A stretch of 11,806 nt of DNA, from positions 1-11,806 of the forward strand of contig JAGATI010000135.1 in assembly GCA_017621295.1 (NCBI GenBank), given 5' to 3'. Below the pieces are notes generated by a model that was not told the DNA's origin, ran no database searches, and worked only from the letters and a program-made list of their open reading frames with translations. The stretch is from Clostridia bacterium (GTDB taxonomy: Bacteria; Bacillota_A; Clostridia; TANB77; CAG-508). A program made the position numbers and the translations under genes. Below are positions 1 through 7,086 of this stretch, one piece after another. Each line of letters begins with the position of its first letter. Within the stretch, counting starts at the first letter, position 1.

Positions 1-135
1 CATATCAATAAATAAATATAGAGAATATATAAAATATTAAAGGAATTAATTTGTAAATAATAATACAAAATTCATATATTTTATAAACAGTAATATACAT
101 TTATTATAAGCTTAAAATAAAGGAGATTGTAAGAA

Positions 136-972
136 ATGAAAAAAATTAATAATGTTATTATTTATACAATAAGTATTACATGTATATTTGTTTTTACAGT
201 TAGTGTAGCAAAATTAAATGAAATAAGAGATATTAAAGAAGTTGTACAAACCAGTTATACAATTGAAAGTGTAGAGGGATTAAGTAATAAAAAAATAGGA
301 TGGGGAATAAAACGAAATGATAATCATAATCAACCTGATGTAGGTACACTTAATAAACAGATATTAGATAAATATGAAGGATATTCTATTGGAAACAAAG
401 ATTCAAAAAAAGTATATTTAACATTTGATGAGGGGTATGAAGCAGGTTATACAGAAAAAATATTAGAAGTACTAAAACAAAATGAAGTAAATGCAACTTT
501 TTTTATTACAGCTCATTATGTAAATACACAACCAGAGTTAGTGCAAAAGATGATAGATGAAGGACATATAATTGGAAATCATACAGTAAATCATAAAAGT
601 ATGCCAGATTTAGATACAGATACAATAAAAAAAGAAGTAATGAATTTACATACATCAATTTATGAAAAATATAATTATGAAATGAAATATATAAGACCAC
701 CAAAGGGAGAATACAGTGAAAAAACAGTAGCATATACTAAGAATTTGGGGTACACAACAGTAATGTGGAGTTTGGCTTATGATGATTGGGATGAGAAAAA
801 ACAAGGAAGAGAAGATTATGCAAAACAGAAAATATTAGATAATATACATGATGGTACAATTATTTTGCTACATGGAAATTCTAAAGATAATACTAATGTA
901 TTAGATTATTGCATAAAAGAAATAAAGAAAATGGGGTATGAATTTAAAAGCCTAGATGAATTTGAGAGATGA
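136..972 (+). CDS. PdaA-like polysaccharide deacetylase (NodB fold, carbohydrate esterase family 4)
   Basis: A 278-residue protein with an N-terminal membrane segment or uncleaved signal (about residues 7-25), so it is probably anchored facing the envelope or forespore side. The NodB domain covers about 90-278. Visible motifs are TFDEG (96-100), with D98 as catalytic base; the metal histidines in GNHTVNH (H149, H153); RPPKGEYS (187-194); and LLHG (244-247, H246). The TFDxGYExGYT pattern resembles PdaA, which in Bacillus removes N-acetyl groups from muramic acid for cortex delta-lactam. The second Asp of the usual TFDDG is Glu here; PdaA has Asn there, so metal use may differ. The start is supported by AGGAG at 121-125, ten bases upstream. 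The stop codon lies inside a decayed repeat. Placement beside yqfC/yqfD supports a sporulation role, but the substrate is inferred. No convincing sporulation promoter was found upstream. Confidence 0.88.
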   Translation: MKKINNVIIYTISITCIFVFTVSVAKLNEIRDIKEVVQTSYTIESVEGLSNKKIGWGIKRNDNHNQPDVGTLNKQILDKYEGYSIGNKDSKKVYLTFDEGYEAGYTEKILEVLKQNEVNATFFITAHYVNTQPELVQKMIDEGHIIGNHTVNHKSMPDLDTDTIKKEVMNLHTSIYEKYNYEMKYIRPPKGEYSEKTVAYTKNLGYTTVMWSLAYDDWDEKKQGREDYAKQKILDNIHDGTIILLHGNSKDNTNVLDYCIKEIKKMGYEFKSLDEFER

Positions 973-1053
973 CCAAAGGGAATTTTGAGAATTTGGGATA
1001 TTTTTCAAAGTTAATTTGAATTTTAACTCAAATTCTTAAGTAATTTTGGGTAA
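970..1053. repeat. Decayed bipartite inverted repeat, apparent relative of the element at 1362-1497
   Basis: The left unit (970-1000) shares TGACC, AAAGGG and GAGAATTTGGG, in order, with the repeat unit between yqfC and yqfD. The right unit (1023-1053) is the inverted counterpart and shares CAAATTCT and TTTTGGGT. The arms can still pair through AGAATTTG and CAAATTCT. The pdaA stop codon is the first three bases of the element, just as the yqfC stop is in the fresh copy. I read it as an old copy of the same element; an unrelated AT-rich hairpin is possible but less likely given the shared ordered blocks. Confidence 0.6.
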
Positions 1054-1070
1054 AAAAGGAGAGTGAAATT

Positions 1071-1364
1071 TTGAGACGAAATAAGAAAAAAAATATAATG
1101 AATAGATTAGATAAGGTTCTTGAAATGCCAAAAGAGATAACTTCAAATGAACCTAAAATTACAATTTTAGGATTTAATCAAATGCTTATAGAAAACTATA
1201 AAGGAATATTAGAATATCAGGAATTTTTTATAAGACTTAATACATATATTGGAATTATAAATATTAATGGATTTAATTTGAATTTAAGTGAAATGACTAC
1301 AGATGATGTTTTGATAACTGGAAAAATTGAGAGTGTTGATTTTGAAAGTATTGAAGATGACTGA
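1071..1364 (+). CDS. yqfC: Sporulation protein YqfC
   Basis: A 97-residue protein matching the YqfC family in length (about 93 in B. subtilis) and in its core: a Leu-Pro segment near 17-22, EPKITILG (27-34), IENYKGILEY (40-49), a beta-rich stretch, and the ending GKIESVDFE (84-92). YqfC is a small sporulation-associated protein of unknown biochemical role, always found directly before yqfD. The start is TTG, supported by AGGAG at 1057-1061 with nine bases of spacing; the first in-frame ATG is nine codons later and would cut the basic N-terminus. The N-terminus (RRNKKKN) is strongly basic. Its TGA stop forms the first bases of the inverted-repeat element that follows. Confidence 0.88.
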   Translation: MRRNKKKNIMNRLDKVLEMPKEITSNEPKITILGFNQMLIENYKGILEYQEFFIRLNTYIGIININGFNLNLSEMTTDDVLITGKIESVDFESIEDD

Positions 1365-1497
1365 CCAAATGTGACCCAAATGTAACCCAAAGGGGACGGA
1401 GAATCTGGGTCATTAGTTAATATATATTTTTTATTTTGACCCAAATTCTCCGTCCCCTTTGGGTCACTTTGGGTCACCTTTGGGGTCAATTAGGTCA
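1362..1497. repeat. REPIN-like bipartite palindromic repeat with tandem TTTGGGTCA arms
   Basis: Two 30-base units in opposite orientation (1383-1412 and 1437-1466), 28 of 30 bases identical as inverted copies, separated by a 24-base AT-rich loop. Each unit is itself a hairpin: TGACCCAAA and TTTGGGTCA flank a GGGGACGGAGAA core (1437-1466 has perfect 9-base ends). The arms continue outward as tandem partial copies of the 9-mer: TGACCAAA and TGACCCAAA on the left (1362-1380), and TTTGGGTCA, TTTGGGGTCA and a weak TTAGGTCA on the right (1468-1476, 1479-1488, 1490-1497), with a period of about 10-11. The region is far more GC-rich than its surroundings. This is the layout of REP/REPIN elements mobilised by RAYT (Y1 tyrosine) transposases; that link is inferred, and no transposase is present here. 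Confidence 0.85.
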
Positions 1498-1514
1498 AAT
1501 GAGGAGGAGTAAAG

Positions 1515-2699
1515 TTGTATATAAAAATATTACTAAATTATATATTAGGATATGTAAATATTGTTGTAGAAGGTTTTTTTACAGAAAGATTTATAAATAT
1601 ATGTATGAGTAAAAATATATTACTTTTTAATATAAAAAGGGATAAATCTACTATTATTTATGCAAATGTGGCAATACATGATTTTAAGGATGCTATTAAA
1701 ATTGCTAAGCAAACAAAATGTAAAATAAAAATAAAAAAGAAATGTGGTTTGCCTTTTATATTTAATAAATATAGAAAAAGAAAAATCTTTGTAGGGGCTT
1801 TGGCTATAATTATATGTACAGTAATATATTTATCTAACTTTATATGGAATATAGAAATTGAAGGAGCAGATAGAATTGATTCATGTGAACTTATGCAAAC
1901 TCTTAATAATGAGGGATTAACAATAGGAAAATTAAAAAGTAAAGTTGATTTAAAGAGTATAATAAATAAAATAAGATTAGAAAGACAAGATATTGCATGG
2001 ATAGGTATAGATTTAAAAGGAACAAATGCTATTGTAAAAGTTGTACCTTCAGATTCTAAGCCAGAAATTATAAAAGAGGATGAATATTGTAATATTATTT
2101 CTGATAAGGAAGCTTGTATAATAAAAGTTAATGCACAAAATGGAACCCCATTAGTAAAAGAAGGAGATATTGTAAAACCTGGAACTCCAATAATTGCAGG
2201 TTGGATGGAAGGAAAATATACAGGAACTAGATATGTACATGCAGAAGGGAAAGTAGAAGCTAAAGTTTGGTATACTAATAAAACTCGAGTGTACTTTAAA
2301 CAAAATATAAAGGCAAGAACTGGAAATGAGGAAAAAAAATATACAATAAATATAAATAATTTTGAAATAAATTTGTACAAAAAGCTTTCAAATTTTGAAA
2401 ATTATGATACAATAAAGGAGCAAAAGAAATTGAAACTATTTTCTAATCTTTATTTACCAGCAGGACTTACAATAAGTAATAATTACGAAATAGTAAATAA
2501 TGATATAACTTATAACCAAGAAGAAGCAAAGGAAATAGGTATTAATAAATCAAAAGAAGAATTAGATAAAAACTTACAAAACAAAGAAAATTTATTAGAT
2601 ACATACATTAATACATATAAAAATGATGAATATGTTGATGTAGAAGTTATATATGAAGTAAAAGAAACAATTGGTACTAAAGAAAAAATAGTATTTTGA
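1515..2699 (+). CDS. yqfD: Sporulation protein YqfD
   Basis: A 394-residue protein, close to the usual YqfD length (about 398). The N-terminus GYVNIVVEGFFTERFINIC (12-30) is the family's conserved opening. A single membrane segment lies at about 91-111 after a run of basic residues (85-90), followed by a predicted extracytoplasmic beta-rich region with IEIEGADRID (113-122) and a biotinyl-like turn GDIVKPGTPIIAGW near 217-230. YqfD is a sporulation membrane protein acting with YqfC; its mechanism is unknown. The start is TTG, with AGGAGGAG at 1502-1509 immediately after the palindromic repeat. Both yqfC and yqfD therefore use TTG with strong Shine-Dalgarno sequences. Confidence 0.9.
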   Translation: MYIKILLNYILGYVNIVVEGFFTERFINICMSKNILLFNIKRDKSTIIYANVAIHDFKDAIKIAKQTKCKIKIKKKCGLPFIFNKYRKRKIFVGALAIIICTVIYLSNFIWNIEIEGADRIDSCELMQTLNNEGLTIGKLKSKVDLKSIINKIRLERQDIAWIGIDLKGTNAIVKVVPSDSKPEIIKEDEYCNIISDKEACIIKVNAQNGTPLVKEGDIVKPGTPIIAGWMEGKYTGTRYVHAEGKVEAKVWYTNKTRVYFKQNIKARTGNEEKKYTININNFEINLYKKLSNFENYDTIKEQKKLKLFSNLYLPAGLTISNNYEIVNNDITYNQEEAKEIGINKSKEELDKNLQNKENLLDTYINTYKNDEYVDVEVIYEVKETIGTKEKIVF

Positions 2700-2712
2700 A
2701 AGGATGGGGTAT

Positions 2713-3918
2713 ATGGAAGGAAAGAGGCTTAGAGTATATAATACAGACAGAACGTTTTTTTCTAAAATTACAAATACTATAACAAAATTATTAATACCTA
2801 CAAAAGTAGGTATTAATGGGGTTCTAATCTCAATAAAAAGAAATAACTTGCTTAAAGCATACGAGAATTTTGCTTTAAAAAGTAATTTAGAAGAAGAAAA
2901 AAAGGAAGCACTTTCAAAAAAATATGAAGATGTTTATACTTTATATTTAGATGCAATCGATAAAAATATTGTAGATTCTGTATATAAAAAGGTTAAAAAT
3001 AATACAGCTACAGATTTTGAAAAAGATGCCTTATCTAGATATTATTTAATAGTTCATTTAAAAGAAAATGATTATACAGAATACAAATACAGAAAACAAA
3101 AATATTTGTTAGAATTAGATTATCAAGCTGTTTTAGATTCTGAAAAAGAAAAATTAATCCAGAAATATAAAAAATTTTATTGTTACAAAATGGAAAATAT
3201 TTATAAAGGTATTTTAAAATATTATTCAATAAAACTTGCAGATAATTTAACATTAGTAGCAAAAGATGAGATATATAACAAAATATTTTCAACACTTGAA
3301 GAATATATAGTAAACATTTTGCCACTTAAATTTAAAGATAATAGTACAGAATTATATAAAGAGATTATTGGAGAATATGAGGGATTTGAAAAATATACAG
3401 TTGGTAAATTAGACCAAAATGAAATAATAGAAAAGAAAATGATTTTATTAGGAATAAGTAGACGATTATTTACACATAGTTTGCCTTTAATGGTAGCAGA
3501 ACAATGCTATATAAAATTATTAAAAGATGTTAGAAGTTTGATTGTAGATACAAGAATTATAAAAAAACAAGAAAAGGCATATAGTTTACTAATAAAATTA
3601 ATAGAAGAATATAATATGAAACTATTATCTACAAAAGTATATTGGGACAAGCCTGTTTTAAGACAAGAATATAGAAAATTCTGGGATAAATATAAAGAAC
3701 TTGAAGATTCAAAAAATGAAGATGAAGACAAGTATCTTAGAGAAAAAGAAATTTTATTTATTACAAATGATTTAAAGCAAGTTCTTAAAAATGAAAATAA
3801 ATATTTTAAAATAATTAAATTTTATAAAAATAAATTAGTAGAATTAGGTGTTATGAAAGAGTTAAAAAATTCTTGTACAACATATGTGGGAACATATGTA
3901 AAACAAAGAGTACATTAA
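2713..3918 (+). CDS. Unrecognised 401-residue protein in the phoH-yqfF position of the sporulation/ybeY operon
   Basis: I do not recognise this family. The protein is charged and probably largely helical, Lys/Glu/Tyr-rich, with no signal peptide and no clear membrane helix; the only hydrophobic patch is near the N-terminus (LLIPTKVGINGVLISIK, about 26-42). Long amphipathic helices with coiled-coil character lie at about 45-80 and 150-170, and an Asp/Glu-rich stretch (EDSKNEDEDK) near 330. There are two Cys in the middle and one close to the C-terminus. It starts about 13 bases after yqfD and so is probably co-translated with it. I prefer the ATG at 2713 (GAAAGGATGGGG eight to ten bases upstream) over the ATG at 2704, which has almost no spacing from its AAAGG; the difference is three residues. 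In most Firmicutes this slot holds phoH and yqfF. Base composition matches the neighbours, so recent transfer is not evident. Confidence 0.8.
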   Translation: MEGKRLRVYNTDRTFFSKITNTITKLLIPTKVGINGVLISIKRNNLLKAYENFALKSNLEEEKKEALSKKYEDVYTLYLDAIDKNIVDSVYKKVKNNTATDFEKDALSRYYLIVHLKENDYTEYKYRKQKYLLELDYQAVLDSEKEKLIQKYKKFYCYKMENIYKGILKYYSIKLADNLTLVAKDEIYNKIFSTLEEYIVNILPLKFKDNSTELYKEIIGEYEGFEKYTVGKLDQNEIIEKKMILLGISRRLFTHSLPLMVAEQCYIKLLKDVRSLIVDTRIIKKQEKAYSLLIKLIEEYNMKLLSTKVYWDKPVLRQEYRKFWDKYKELEDSKNEDEDKYLREKEILFITNDLKQVLKNENKYFKIIKFYKNKLVELGVMKELKNSCTTYVGTYVKQRVH

Positions 3919-3933
3919 ATATAATAATTATGT

Positions 3934-3983
3934 AAGGAGGATATGTTAATATTATAAGATTTAATATCAACATATAAGGTATG
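3934..3983 (+). promoter_or_regulatory. Shine-Dalgarno separated from the ybeY start by a hairpin
   Basis: A perfect AAGGAGG lies at 3934-3940, 40 bases before the ybeY ATG, too far for normal initiation. The interval is almost exactly a hairpin: ATATGTT (3941-3947) pairs with AACATAT (3969-3975); after an A-C mismatch, ATATT (3949-3953) pairs with AATAT (3963-3967) around a nine-base loop. Folding it away leaves five bases (3976-3980) between the Shine-Dalgarno and ATG. The AAGG next to the ATG is one base away and unlikely to work alone. An ATG inside the stem (3943) opens only a four-codon frame and is two bases from the Shine-Dalgarno. Structure inferred by eye; the stem is AU-rich. Confidence 0.6.
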
Positions 3984-4460
3984 AATGATTTTGTACAAAT
4001 AAACTATAACAATATAGAAGAAAATGAAGAGTATAATAAAATAATACATACAGTTATAAAAAAATGTTTTAAAGAAGAAGGATTAGATAAATTAAAAATA
4101 TATATAAATATTATTTTAACAAATCCAGAACAAATAAGAATAATAAATAAAGAGTATAGAAATATAGACAAAGAAACAGATTGCTTATCATTTCCGATGT
4201 TCGAAAAAGAAGAAATAGAAGAATTGATAAAAGAAAAACATCAAATAACATTTGATGTTTTAGGTGATGTAGTCGTTTCTATTGCAAGAGTATATGAGCA
4301 AGCAGAAGAATATAATCATAGTTTTGAAAGAGAACTTGCATATATGATTGTACATGGATTTTACCATTTAATGGGATATGATCATATGGAAGAAAAAGAA
4401 AAAAATATTATGAGACAAAAAGAAGAAAATATATTACAAAATTTAAATATAACTAGATAA
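3981..4460 (+). CDS. ybeY: Endoribonuclease/rRNA maturation factor YbeY
   Basis: A 159-residue protein of normal YbeY length. The three-histidine metal site HGFYHLMGYDH (H125, H129, H135) is intact. Other family marks are INKEYRNIDKETDCLSFP (56-72) and GDVVVS (95-100), followed by the helix AEEYNHSFERELAYM (108-122). YbeY takes part in 16S rRNA 3'-end maturation and late 30S quality control in the cytoplasm. An in-frame TAA at 3975-3977 rules out a start further upstream, so the ATG at 3981 is the first possible. Its strong Shine-Dalgarno lies beyond a hairpin. It precedes dgkA as in most Firmicutes, but the usual upstream neighbours phoH and yqfF are absent. Confidence 0.93.
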   Translation: MNDFVQINYNNIEENEEYNKIIHTVIKKCFKEEGLDKLKIYINIILTNPEQIRIINKEYRNIDKETDCLSFPMFEKEEIEELIKEKHQITFDVLGDVVVSIARVYEQAEEYNHSFERELAYMIVHGFYHLMGYDHMEEKEKNIMRQKEENILQNLNITR

Positions 4461-4469
4461 GGTGGTTAT

Positions 4470-5228
4470 ATGGGGAAAAAAGAAAAAAATGATGAACAAA
4501 AATTATCAAATAGTAATTTCATAGATTCATTTAAAAATGCCATAGAAGGTTTAATATATGGGATAACTACTCAAAGTAATATAAAAAAACAATTAGTTAT
4601 TGCAGTGGTAGTTATGATACTTAGTTTGTTTTACAATTTTACAACAACTGAATTTTTATGTTTAACATTTGCTGTTGTTTTTGTTATATTTGCAGAAATG
4701 GTAAATACAGCTATAGAAACCGTTGTAGATTTATATACAGATTTATATCATCCAAAAGCTAAAATTGCTAAAGATGTAGGTGCAGGTAGTGTTTTACTTA
4801 TGTCTATTAATTCTGTAATAGTTGCATACTTTTTATTCTTAAGAGAAACAGATCTTAGTAAATTTGGAGAAAGCATTTTTAATAATATGGTAAATTCTCC
4901 TGTGCATCTCGCTTTTGTAGGTATTATGATAACAGTGATAGTAGTAGTTACTCTGACTGCATATTTAAGAACAAAAAACAAGGAAAAATCAGGTAAAACA
5001 AAGTTTCTTCCAAGTGGACAATCTGCTATTAGTTTTGCTATTTTAACATGTATAGGATTAAATACAAAAAGTCTTCTTATATTTGCTTTATCATTAATAC
5101 TAGCTTTGCTTGTATTAGAAAATAGAATGGAAGATAAAAAGAAAACTACTGCAGAAGTTATATTTGGGTCGTTTATGGGAATTTTAATTGTATTATTAGT
5201 ATATGGATTAACTGTTTTTAGAATATAA
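4470..5228 (+). CDS. dgkA: DgkA-type lipid kinase fused to a degenerate PAP2-like membrane domain
   Basis: A 252-residue membrane protein. The N-terminal half (about 15-125) is a small DgkA kinase with three membrane helices and the signature EMVNTAIETVVDL (76-88; E76, N79 and E83 match the conserved acidic/Asn positions) plus AKDVGAGSVLL (100-110). Gram-positive homologues phosphorylate undecaprenol or diacylglycerol using ATP. The C-terminal half (about 144-252) has the layout of the PAP2 phosphatase domain often fused to clostridial DgkA, but the PSGH motif reads PSGQ (181-184) and the later SR-x5-H motif reads NR-x5-K (N218, R219, K225). Both catalytic histidines are therefore missing and the phosphatase half is probably inactive. 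The ATG at 4470 follows AAGGTGG at 4459-4465. The usual downstream cdd is absent. Confidence 0.88.
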   Translation: MGKKEKNDEQKLSNSNFIDSFKNAIEGLIYGITTQSNIKKQLVIAVVVMILSLFYNFTTTEFLCLTFAVVFVIFAEMVNTAIETVVDLYTDLYHPKAKIAKDVGAGSVLLMSINSVIVAYFLFLRETDLSKFGESIFNNMVNSPVHLAFVGIMITVIVVVTLTAYLRTKNKEKSGKTKFLPSGQSAISFAILTCIGLNTKSLLIFALSLILALLVLENRMEDKKKTTAEVIFGSFMGILIVLLVYGLTVFRI

Positions 5229-5258
5229 TATTTATCTATTTAGTATAGGGGGATAAAA

Positions 5259-6311
5259 ATGGAAAACAAAAGCACAAAAATATTAATAGCAATTGTTATT
5301 ATATTAGTTATTACTACAGGAGTATTATTTGCCATTAAAATAATAAGAGAAAAAAATAATGGATCTGATGAAGTTATTTCTTTAGGAACAGAGAAAATAG
5401 GAAAAGGAAAACAAGAAGAAAATAAAGAGGAAAAAAGTATAACTACATTTAATGGAAAAGATAGACCAATAGCAGTTATGATAGATAATCATAAAAGTGC
5501 CTTGCCACAAGCAGGTTTAAATGATGCATATATTGTTTATGAAATGATAGTTGAAGGTGGAGAAACAAGACTTATGGCATTATTTAAAGGAAAAGATTTA
5601 GAAAAAATAGGGCCAATTAGAAGTTCAAGACATTATTTTTTAGATTATGCATTAGAAAATGATGCAATATATGTTCATTATGGATGGAGTCCACAAGCAG
5701 AAAGAGATATTACTAAATTGGGAGTAAACAATGTAAATGGTTTAGTTCAAAGTTCTAAAGATTTTTGGAGAGTTAAAGATAAATCAGCTCCACATAATGC
5801 AGTATCTGCAACAAAAAATATTTTAAGTATAGCAAAAGCAAAAGGTTATAGTTTAGAATCTAATAAAAAAAGTGTTTTAAATTATGTTACAGAAGATGTT
5901 AATTTAGAAAGTTCGCAAGATGCAAATAAGTTTTCTATTAAATATTCAGATTATAATACTGTAAGTTATACATATAATTCTGAAACAAAAAAATATCTGA
6001 GATATTCTAGAAATACAAAACAAGTTGACTGGGATACTAAAGAAGATGTATATGCAAAAAATATAATAATTACATTTGTTAAAAATACTACATTAAACGA
6101 TGGTGAAAATAAAGGAAGACAAACACTAGATAATATAGGAACTCGTGATGGATATTATATTACAAATGGTAAGGCTATTAAAATAAAATGTGAAAAGAAA
6201 TCTAGAAAAGAACAAACTGTATATAAAGATTTGCAAGGAAATGAAATAAAAGTTAATGATGGTAATACATTTATTCAAATATGTCCAATAGATGCAAAAG
6301 TTAGTTTTTAA
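5259..6311 (+). CDS. DUF3048 (YerB-like) membrane-anchored envelope protein
   Basis: A 350-residue protein with a short cytoplasmic Lys-containing N-terminus, one membrane segment (about 8-26), a charged Gly/Lys/Glu linker (about 30-62) and then a DUF3048 domain. Conserved stretches are RPIAVMIDNHKSALPQAGL (69-87), IVYEMIVEGGETRLMALF (92-109), KIGPIRSSRHYFLDYA (116-131) and AIYVHYGWSPQAE (136-148). Unlike B. subtilis YerB, a lipoprotein, there is no lipobox cysteine, so the helix itself should anchor it. Its biochemical function is not established; surface or cell-wall association is inferred from topology. AGGGGG at 5246-5251 supports the start. It follows dgkA after 30 bases and may belong to the same transcript. 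Confidence 0.85.
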   Translation: MENKSTKILIAIVIILVITTGVLFAIKIIREKNNGSDEVISLGTEKIGKGKQEENKEEKSITTFNGKDRPIAVMIDNHKSALPQAGLNDAYIVYEMIVEGGETRLMALFKGKDLEKIGPIRSSRHYFLDYALENDAIYVHYGWSPQAERDITKLGVNNVNGLVQSSKDFWRVKDKSAPHNAVSATKNILSIAKAKGYSLESNKKSVLNYVTEDVNLESSQDANKFSIKYSDYNTVSYTYNSETKKYLRYSRNTKQVDWDTKEDVYAKNIIITFVKNTTLNDGENKGRQTLDNIGTRDGYYITNGKAIKIKCEKKSRKEQTVYKDLQGNEIKVNDGNTFIQICPIDAKVSF

Positions 6312-6417
6312 ATAAAGTTTAAGAGTTTTAATTTTAATTAAACAATAAATCAGCGAAAACTTTTCATTTCTACCTTTAGAGCCTTTTAAACGAAGAAAGA
6401 AAGGAAAGGATTTTTAG

Positions 6418-7075
6418 ATGGAAGATAAATTTAATTTAACACAAGAACAAAATGTTTTTTTTGCTAAGAGAAATATAGTAGATTCTTTATGGAAAAGTGC
6501 TAATCTTGAAGGTATTGCAATAACATTTCCAGAAACACAAAAAATATATGATGGAGGAAATATAGCATCTTTAAGGATAGATGAAATTGTAACAATTAAT
6601 AATTTAAAACATGCTTGGCAATTTATATTATCTACAATACAATCTGAAATAGATTATAACTATATTTCAAGTGTTCATAGTATGGTAGGGAGTAATTTGG
6701 TAGAAAGTCCACGGGAACTTGCGAATCTATGAAGTTAAAATGTCTGGAACAAATTGGAAACCTGAACTTCCTAGTAAAAAAAACTTAGAAAAGTTATTAA
6801 ATGAAGTTAATAAAATTAATTGTGACACAAAAAGAGCTATAATTTTAATGTGTAAACTAATGAAAATGCAGATGTTTAATGATGGAAATAAAAGGACAGC
6901 AATGTTAATTGCAAATCACGAATTAATAAAATTAGGTAGAGGTATAATATCTGTTTCTGAAGAAAATAAGGTAGAGTTTGGAACAAAATTGATAGAGTAT
7001 TATGAAAATGAAGAGAAAATTGAAAGTTTAATACAATTTATATATGATAAATGTTTAGATGGAATGACTAAATAA
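6418..7075 (+). CDS. Fic-domain protein, readable only through a +1 shift at a CGG codon
   Basis: Frame one (6418-6732) gives the N-terminal part. The Fic core continues one base later, from 6713 to 7075, making 218 residues in all. The shift point is CCA CGG (6709-6714): skipping C6712 yields Pro-Gly-Asn-Leu-Arg, matching the Pro-Gly-x-Leu-Arg usual in Fic proteins; without a shift, TGA stops translation five codons later. The N-terminus carries SANLEG (27-32), which fits the [S/T]xxxE[G/N] auto-inhibitory motif. The Fic motif is intact in outline (FNDGNKRT, 153-160), but the catalytic His position is Gln151, so classical AMP transfer is doubtful. The start has GGAAAGGA ending seven bases upstream. 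It stands alone with no antitoxin partner and ends at its own terminator. It could instead be a simple pseudogene. Confidence 0.75.
6709..6716 (+). other. Candidate +1 frameshift site in fic (CCA CGG G)
   Basis: The in-frame CGG at 6712-6714 follows a CCA codon. Skipping the C puts GGG (Gly) in the ribosomal A site and moves reading into the frame that encodes the rest of the Fic domain. Staying in frame gives five more codons and TGA at 6730-6732. A second possible shift point, CTA TGA at 6727-6732, would give a poorer match around Leu-Arg. Frameshifting itself is inferred. Confidence 0.55.
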
Positions 7076-7086
7076 TAGAGTAATTT

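Noticed and set aside
1..135. Sporulation-sigma or sigma-A promoter upstream of pdaA
   Set aside because: Several AT-rich words loosely resemble -10 boxes, but none has a matching -35 at the correct distance.
1362..1497. CRISPR-like array from the repeated TTTGGGTCA units
   Set aside because: Repeats are only 9-10 bases, there are no spacers of constant length, and the two sides are inverted copies. It fits a palindromic REP-type element.
1658..2380. A 240-codon open frame on the minus strand inside yqfD
   Set aside because: It is antisense to a well-supported gene, has no ribosome binding site, and its hydrophobic Phe/Ile/Ser-rich translation is what AT-rich coding DNA gives in reverse.
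3943..3957. Four-codon leader peptide after the AAGGAGG before ybeY
   Set aside because: Its ATG is two bases from the Shine-Dalgarno, too close for initiation, and it lies within the stem of a hairpin.
6727..6732. prfB-like +1 shift at CTA TGA in fic
   Set aside because: Shifting there gives Glu-Leu-Ala-Asn-Leu before rejoining and loses the expected Pro-Gly-x-Leu-Arg; shifting at CGG restores it, and the same codon is present at the recO break.
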